From Ensifer oleiphilus (GTDB lineage Bacteria > Pseudomonadota > Alphaproteobacteria > Rhizobiales > Rhizobiaceae): a stretch of DNA of 64,000 bases. The notes below the pieces were generated by a model that was given only the letters and a program-made list of their open reading frames with translations, was not told the origin of the DNA and did no database searches. Positions 63,446 to 64,000 of the stretch are shown in pieces (within the stretch, counting starts at the first letter, position 1; each line of letters starts with the position of its first letter). The position numbers and the translations under genes were made by a program. Where the stretch lies: contig NZ_JABWDU010000014.1 in NCBI RefSeq assembly GCF_013371465.1, forward strand, positions 1 to 64,000, read 5' to 3'.

Positions 63446-64000
63446 ATGAGCCTGAACATAAATAAAAGCTACAAAGCTATTCTCGACGGCGCGCGGCAGG
63501 GGCGGTTTGTAACCTATGGCGATGTGGCGGCGGCCAGCAATGTCGAATGGCGGATCGCTCGCCGTCCATTGCCCTTGCAGCTCGACCAGCTCGTCAAAAT
63601 TTCCCATGACCGTGGCTGGCCTTTGATCTCGGCCATCGTCGTGAGCAAGAATAATTTAGAAACGGGGAACCTGGAGGGAGAGTCCCTCACCGGGTTCATT
63701 TCCGCGGTCAAGAAACTTGGCATTCCGGTCAACGATCCGCAGACCTTCCTTCGTGAACAGCAGCAGGCCGTGTTTGAATGGGCGAAGACGGCCCCTGATG
63801 AATTGGACGCCGAGACCGACGATGGTGAAGATGATCCCGGCGGGCCTCGCTTTGTTCGGTACTTCGGCCCCGTGCTCTCCGCCCTTCAGTCCTTTGGCGG
63901 AAAAGCAAACCCCGAGCAGGTTTTTGAATGGATCAAAGAAAACCTCGACGTTCCAGCGGATGAAATTAACGCCGTCACCAAGGGCGGCAACCAATCAAGG
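63446..64000 (+). CDS. Mrr-N-like winged-helix protein, probable restriction-type protein (partial)
   Basis: ATG 63446 follows GGGGGG by about six bases, and 185 codons are open to the window end. The first ~90 residues (YKAILDGARQGRFVTYGDVA, LDQLVKISHDRGWPLISAIV) look like a small winged-helix or cold-adapted DNA-binding module. After an acidic linker (DELDAETDDGEDD), the segment RYFGPVLSALQSFGGKANPE, then VFEWIKENLDVPADEINAVT, and TKGGNQSR resembles the Mrr N-terminal domain. The nuclease part would lie beyond the edge. A modification-dependent restriction role is inferred. Confidence 0.6.
   Translation, partial: MSLNINKSYKAILDGARQGRFVTYGDVAAASNVEWRIARRPLPLQLDQLVKISHDRGWPLISAIVVSKNNLETGNLEGESLTGFISAVKKLGIPVNDPQTFLREQQQAVFEWAKTAPDELDAETDDGEDDPGGPRFVRYFGPVLSALQSFGGKANPEQVFEWIKENLDVPADEINAVTKGGNQSR

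Overview
The window reads like a member of the Rhizobiaceae (Ensifer/Sinorhizobium or Rhizobium type). It is GC-rich with alphaproteobacterial gene content: an HWE-family sensor kinase, DUF3309, DUF1704 ('QEGLA'), DUF421 and CsbD proteins, a DUF1612-type 'RHE_PE00001' protein known mainly from rhizobial plasmids, and a MobQ/TraA-type relaxase remnant. No rRNA, tRNA, CRISPR array or replication origin was seen. I cannot tell whether the replicon is a chromosome or a megaplasmid.

1-30.3 kb is ordinary accessory or chromid-like DNA. A giant secreted animal-type haem peroxidase with RTX repeats runs off the left edge. It is divergent from a NarL-type two-component pair, with a perfect palindrome between them. 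Next comes a four-gene haem-uptake operon (TonB receptor, SbmA/BacA-like ABC protein, HemS/ChuX-like protein, ChaN-like protein). It is followed by a CNNM/CBS membrane protein, a three-gene cassette (N-formylglutamate amidohydrolase, DUF1704 peptidase-like, GshB-like ATP-grasp), topoisomerase IB, a receiver plus large PAS/GAF HWE kinase, a zinc metallopeptidase, CsbD, DUF421 and an Asp/Glu racemase.

30.4-64 kb is a genomic island dense in defence and addiction genes. It opens with a broken relaxase and a tyrosine integrase that is translationally coupled to a phd-vapC-type module. Then come a DUF1612 protein, a Gabija-like pair (OLD-type ATPase/TOPRIM nuclease plus UvrD helicase), an unfamiliar two-gene operon (864-codon helical-repeat-like protein plus PD-(D/E)XK protein) preceded by the 5' stub of a deleted metallophosphoesterase gene, a Pycsar-like nucleotidyl cyclase, and a single-chain nucleoside phosphorylase-SLOG-TIR protein. 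These are followed by a lone PD-(D/E)XK-like protein, a HigBA module, a 783-aa tyrosine recombinase, a PUA-like/HNH endonuclease, a lipoprotein, a PIN/zinc-ribbon protein, a frameshifted DUF4297 (Cap4-like) locus cut by an IS66 remnant, a helicase IV-like protein, HipBA, and the start of an Mrr-like gene.

The best candidates for undescribed biology are the PNP-SLOG-TIR protein (45873-47891), the helical-repeat plus PD-(D/E)XK operon with its lost phosphoesterase (39941-43990), and the Pycsar-like cyclase with no classical effector beside it (44169-45050). All functional assignments come from reading motifs by eye; no database search was run.
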